A stretch of 34,173 bases of DNA from Clostridia bacterium. Lineage in GTDB: Bacteria > Bacillota > Clostridia > Oscillospirales > Acutalibacteraceae. The notes under the pieces were generated by a model. That model did no database searches. It had not been told where the DNA came from and saw nothing but the letters and a program-made list of their open reading frames with translations. The stretch covers positions 1 through 34,173 of the forward strand of contig JAFQCR010000030.1 of the NCBI GenBank assembly GCA_017416345.1. Reading direction: 5' to 3'. Both the position numbers and the translations under genes were made by a program. Positions 31,302-34,173 of this stretch are shown here, piece after piece. The number at the start of each line of letters is the position of its first letter. Positions within the stretch are counted from its first letter, which is position 1.

Positions 31302-32078
31302 ATGGTATTTCATCAACCCCATAACTCACGTGGAAATTACAACTATAACGGTGTTATCTATAAAAGCACGAATTGGCAACCGCATTTTCACAAAAACTTT
31401 GAGGTCGTTTACTGTATAGAAGGTAGCGTTGAATGCTCGGTCAACGGAAGGTCGGCTGTGCTTTACAAAAACGATTTTGCATTATTTTTGTCAAATGAGA
31501 TACATTCAATGACGCCTATCGGTGAAACAGTCTATTGGGTCGGTGTTTTTTCGGAGGATCATGTCAATTCTTTTGCGAAGGCCGTAAGCGGAAAAACAGG
31601 TAACAGCTTTGTTTTTAAATGCTCCGAAACTACTGAAAGGCTGATATGTGAAAACCTTGTCAATATAAACGGCAGAGCAGATAAATACATTATGAAGGCT
31701 TGCTTTTATGCGCTTTGCTCCGAATATCTGAAATCGGTCACTTTGATCGATAAAACACAAAAAAGCGACCTGCTTATGAGGTCGATCACCGAATATATTT
31801 CCGCTAATTTCAAAGAAGATATCAGCCTTAAAAGTATGGCTGACCGAATCGGTTATAATTATCACTATCTTTCTAAAGCGTTCAAGAGAATTTTTGAAAT
31901 GTCTTTCCCGACATTCTTGAACGCTTACCGTGCCGACCACGCTATCGGTCTTTTGACCGAGACTGATATGGATGTAGCCGAGATAGCCTTTGAAAGCGGC
32001 TTTCAAAGCGTCAGAAGCTTTAATGAGTTCTTTAAAAAATACACCAAAATGACTCCAAATGAGTTCAGAAAGAAATAA
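31302..32078 (+). CDS. AraC-family transcriptional regulator
   Basis: The 258-residue protein has an N-terminal cupin-like sensing domain (WQPHFHKNFEVVYCIEGSVE and FALFLSNEIHSM) and a C-terminal double helix-turn-helix (SLKSMADRIGYNYHYLSKAF, then VAEIAFESGFQSVRSFNEFF and the typical MTPNEFRK). The cupin His residues are usual for small-molecule sensing in this family. Divergent orientation from the activase-glycyl radical enzyme pair suggests it activates that pair in response to the substrate. The start is ATG 31302, five bases after GAGGTG; an in-frame TTG at 31248 lies upstream of the promoter -10. Confidence 0.93.
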   Translation: MVFHQPHNSRGNYNYNGVIYKSTNWQPHFHKNFEVVYCIEGSVECSVNGRSAVLYKNDFALFLSNEIHSMTPIGETVYWVGVFSEDHVNSFAKAVSGKTGNSFVFKCSETTERLICENLVNINGRADKYIMKACFYALCSEYLKSVTLIDKTQKSDLLMRSITEYISANFKEDISLKSMADRIGYNYHYLSKAFKRIFEMSFPTFLNAYRADHAIGLLTETDMDVAEIAFESGFQSVRSFNEFFKKYTKMTPNEFRKK

Positions 32079-32083
32079 ACAAA

Positions 32084-32172
32084 AAAAGATTCTTCGGCTG
32101 TGAACAGCCTCAGAATGACAATGTTGCTGTTGCTTTTTAAAACTGTCATTCTGAGCGAAAAGCGAAGAATCT
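32084..32172. repeat. 89-bp palindromic repeat, copy 2
   Basis: It differs from 28222-28310 at only two positions, neither in the outer arms. It begins five bases after the araC stop and sits at the convergent junction with the deacetylase/peptide unit, where it can terminate both. Copies 1 and 2 bracket the glycyl radical enzyme module exactly at the 3' ends of its outermost genes. Confidence 0.9.
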
Positions 32173-32201
32173 TTTTTTATTTTTGTTAATTTAATTTAAA
32201 G

Positions 32202-32336
32202 TCAATCCCAATAATCTCCGCCGAAGCCGGGGATACTTAACTCAAATCCTGCGGCGATAGGAGTTGATTGTGTTACGGATATTACCTTAACCTCGGGTTT
32301 TTGATATTCCTTAATATTACTTATCTCTGTACTCAT
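32202..32336 (-). CDS. 44-residue peptide, unknown function
   Basis: A short gene on the minus strand encodes 44 residues. It starts at ATG 32336, inside the last codons of the deacetylase gene (20-base overlap), with GGAGAGG six bases upstream, a strong site. The N-terminal half is charged and contains EYQKPEVKVISV; the C-terminal half is Gly- and aromatic-rich and acidic (AAGFELSIPGFGGDYWD). There is no cysteine and no membrane helix. The leader-then-core look resembles ribosomally made modified-peptide precursors, but no modifying enzyme is in view. It could also be a small secreted or regulatory peptide. Translation is probably coupled to the deacetylase; the 89-bp repeat would terminate the transcript. 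Confidence 0.65.
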   Translation of the reverse strand: MSTEISNIKEYQKPEVKVISVTQSTPIAAGFELSIPGFGGDYWD

Positions 32337-34173
32337 AAACTGCCTCTCCGTTTTCAACGTAAACTCTCTTGATGTGGCCATCGGTGGGTATATCCTCGTA
32401 ATCGATACCCTGAAGCTCGAACAACTGCGTCAGAGTGCAGAAGCGGTATCCCTTCTCATAAAGAATAGGCAAGACCTGCTCGAGAGCATCGGGAGTGACA
32501 CCGCTGGCTTTGGTCGAATGATTCAAAATAACCGAGCCGTGGGGTATTTCGTCAGATGTCAGGTTGTTGACAATGTCTTCAACCGTAGAAGAGCCGTTTG
32601 AAAAATCGGCGTGAGAATAGTTGCCCGATGTTGCCGGCATACCGATCTGCGTCAGATATTCCCACAGATATTCATTAGATGAATGTCCCGAACCTCTGAA
32701 CCACTTGCAGGTATAATCAAGGTTTTCCTTATACCAATCATTGACCTTCTTGACCTCATCAATAGTTGCTTGTCTTTCGGTTATTACGGTTTTCAAGTTC
32801 TGGTGAGAGTAAGAGTGATTGGCAAGCTCATGACCCTTTGACAAAGCATATTTAGGGATAGTAGTTCCGTATTTTGTAAGTCCCGTACCCGTAAAGTAGA
32901 AGGTCGCGGCACCGTTATAATTGCCGAACAGATCGATCAATCTTGTAACCGTATTGTCACCAACCTCGTCTACGACAGGGCCGTCATCAAAGGTGAAGGC
33001 GACAAGCTTGTAATCCTCGGGGTGGAGGAACCATTGGTCCTCGTTATAATATTTCAAAACAACATCACTTGTCCTATAAATAGCTCTGGGCAGATTAGCG
33101 TTAATATAGCGGTCTTCACTATAGCTCTTTGAAATATCGATCTGCGTGGGATCGGTAACCTTAAGCTTATACTCAAACAGCTCAGAAACCGTGACAAAGC
33201 GGTATCCGTCAGCGTAAAGAGTTGCACAAATGTCATCAAGTATCTCGGCTGTCTGTGCGCTTGTTCCGTGCATTATAACAACCTTGCCGTCGTAAGCGGT
33301 GCTGACCACCTTTTCGTAGATGGATTCGGGTGTTGTGTCAGCAGCGTAATCCGAGATATAAACGGCGTTTCCGTCAATATCAACGTTTCCTCGTACCAAA
33401 GGCATTTGCGCCTGAATTGCAGCCTCTAAAACAGGGTCAGAGATAGCTCCTTCAGCAGCACGCAAATATTTAATATCGTAATTCATTTCCTGCTTAATGA
33501 GATCATTAAGAGGTTTGATCTCTTCATCGATATAATTCTGTGCGGTGTAGTCGGGATTTGCTTCAAGAAATGCAGAACCGATCTTTTTATGGTTCATGGT
33601 GTGGCTTGCGATCTCAAAGCCGTGCTCAACAGCATACTGGAGCTGTCCGACACCGTATTTAGTTACCTTTTTTCCGATGATAAACATTGTGCCTGCACCG
33701 GCGTATTTGTTGAGTGTGTTGATGATCTTGTTTTGATTATTGCCAAGATCCGAGCCGTCGACCGAGGTGGGACCGTCGTCAAAGGTGAAAGCGATCAGCT
33801 TATAATCCTGCGGATGGCTTTTCCATTCATCGCTGATCTTTACAAGTCCTGCACCGTTGGAGGGCGCATCAAAGTCAATGTTCATTACCTTATAGGTAGC
33901 GGCAACCTGGTTAAAGGAGGTTTCACCCAAGGCATAGTAAGTATAAGTATCGCCGGTCTTTACATATAAAACAGCACTAAAGCGCCTTGTGTAAGCCGTA
34001 TTACCGTCCTCGGTAGAAAGACCGGTGAGTATCATCTGATATGCGGTCTGATTGGTGCCCTGCTCATAAACGATGTCGGTAACATCCTTTTTATAGCAAA
34101 CACCCTGCTTAACGATAGTGTTAAGTCCGTTTTCAAGCTTATACCAATCACTGTCGGCTCTGACAGCAGAGGA
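32317..34173 (-). CDS. Tandem polysaccharide deacetylase, N terminus beyond window
   Basis: The frame is open to the right edge, so the start is outside the window; at least 618 residues are present. After an N-terminal region with a WYKLENG-type repeat, two NodB domains follow. The first has AFTFDDGP and SHTMNH, the second AFTFDDGP and NHSYSH, so both keep the Asp and two His metal ligands of carbohydrate esterase family 4. The protein is probably extracellular and acts on glycans. The first ATG visible in frame is at 34035, but continuous sequence of the same character precedes it. It overlaps the 44-residue peptide gene at its 3' end. Confidence 0.9.
   Translation of the reverse strand, partial: SSAVRADSDWYKLENGLNTIVKQGVCYKKDVTDIVYEQGTNQTAYQMILTGLSTEDGNTAYTRRFSAVLYVKTGDTYTYYALGETSFNQVAATYKVMNIDFDAPSNGAGLVKISDEWKSHPQDYKLIAFTFDDGPTSVDGSDLGNNQNKIINTLNKYAGAGTMFIIGKKVTKYGVGQLQYAVEHGFEIASHTMNHKKIGSAFLEANPDYTAQNYIDEEIKPLNDLIKQEMNYDIKYLRAAEGAISDPVLEAAIQAQMPLVRGNVDIDGNAVYISDYAADTTPESIYEKVVSTAYDGKVVIMHGTSAQTAEILDDICATLYADGYRFVTVSELFEYKLKVTDPTQIDISKSYSEDRYINANLPRAIYRTSDVVLKYYNEDQWFLHPEDYKLVAFTFDDGPVVDEVGDNTVTRLIDLFGNYNGAATFYFTGTGLTKYGTTIPKYALSKGHELANHSYSHQNLKTVITERQATIDEVKKVNDWYKENLDYTCKWFRGSGHSSNEYLWEYLTQIGMPATSGNYSHADFSNGSSTVEDIVNNLTSDEIPHGSVILNHSTKASGVTPDALEQVLPILYEKGYRFCTLTQLFELQGIDYEDIPTDGHIKRVYVENGEAVYEYRDK

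Overview
The window looks like chromosomal DNA from an anaerobic, endospore-forming member of the Clostridia, most like the Oscillospirales/Ruminococcaceae. Evidence for this is a Spo0A response regulator, a complete eight-gene spoIIIA operon, a SpoIVFB-type intramembrane protease, ferredoxin-linked 2-oxoacid oxidoreductase, a glycyl radical enzyme, Gram-positive lipoprotein and promoter signals, and frequent TTG starts. The genus cannot be fixed from the sequence alone.

Layout. Positions 1-382 hold a short hairpin-repeat array and a terminator-like dispersed repeat, with no gene. Positions 383-4434 hold a phosphatase-mntP pair (minus), spo0A (plus) and a lacI-yetF pair (minus). Positions 4559-9306 are the spoIIIAA-AH operon, followed by an Asp23-family gene, a MscS channel, degV (minus), a polysaccharide deacetylase, dut and a small membrane protein. 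Positions 13806-15160 are an M23 peptidase overlapping a SpoIVFB-like M50 protease. Positions 15274-17761 are a radical SAM gene overlapping its DUF2344 partner, followed by tRNA-Leu(GAG).

Positions 17955-18888, directly behind the tRNA terminator, look accessory: a second hairpin array, a promoter, an orphan lipoprotein, and a second copy (63 of 66 bases identical) of the dispersed repeat seen at 177-242. Next come a voltage-gated-type K+ channel and a PrsW-type protease. Positions 20682-27377 form a catabolic operon: adenylate-forming CoA ligase, iorA, iorB, paaK-type ligase, double-ACT protein and SGNH hydrolase. It suits oxidative decarboxylation of aryl-pyruvates to aryl-acetyl-CoA and ATP recovery, and it carries a terminator-like hairpin in its leader. 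A ZIP-family transporter follows.

Positions 28222-32172 are the most distinctive block: an uncharacterised short glycyl radical enzyme, its radical SAM activase and a divergent AraC regulator. The block is bracketed by two 89-bp palindromic repeats that are 87/89 identical. The right end holds a tandem-NodB deacetylase running off the window, and a 44-codon gene overlapping its 3' end that is easily missed.

The main candidates for something new are the glycyl radical enzyme module, the hairpin-array/cargo/terminator arrangement, and the 44-residue peptide. Functions are inferred from motifs read by eye; no database search was run.
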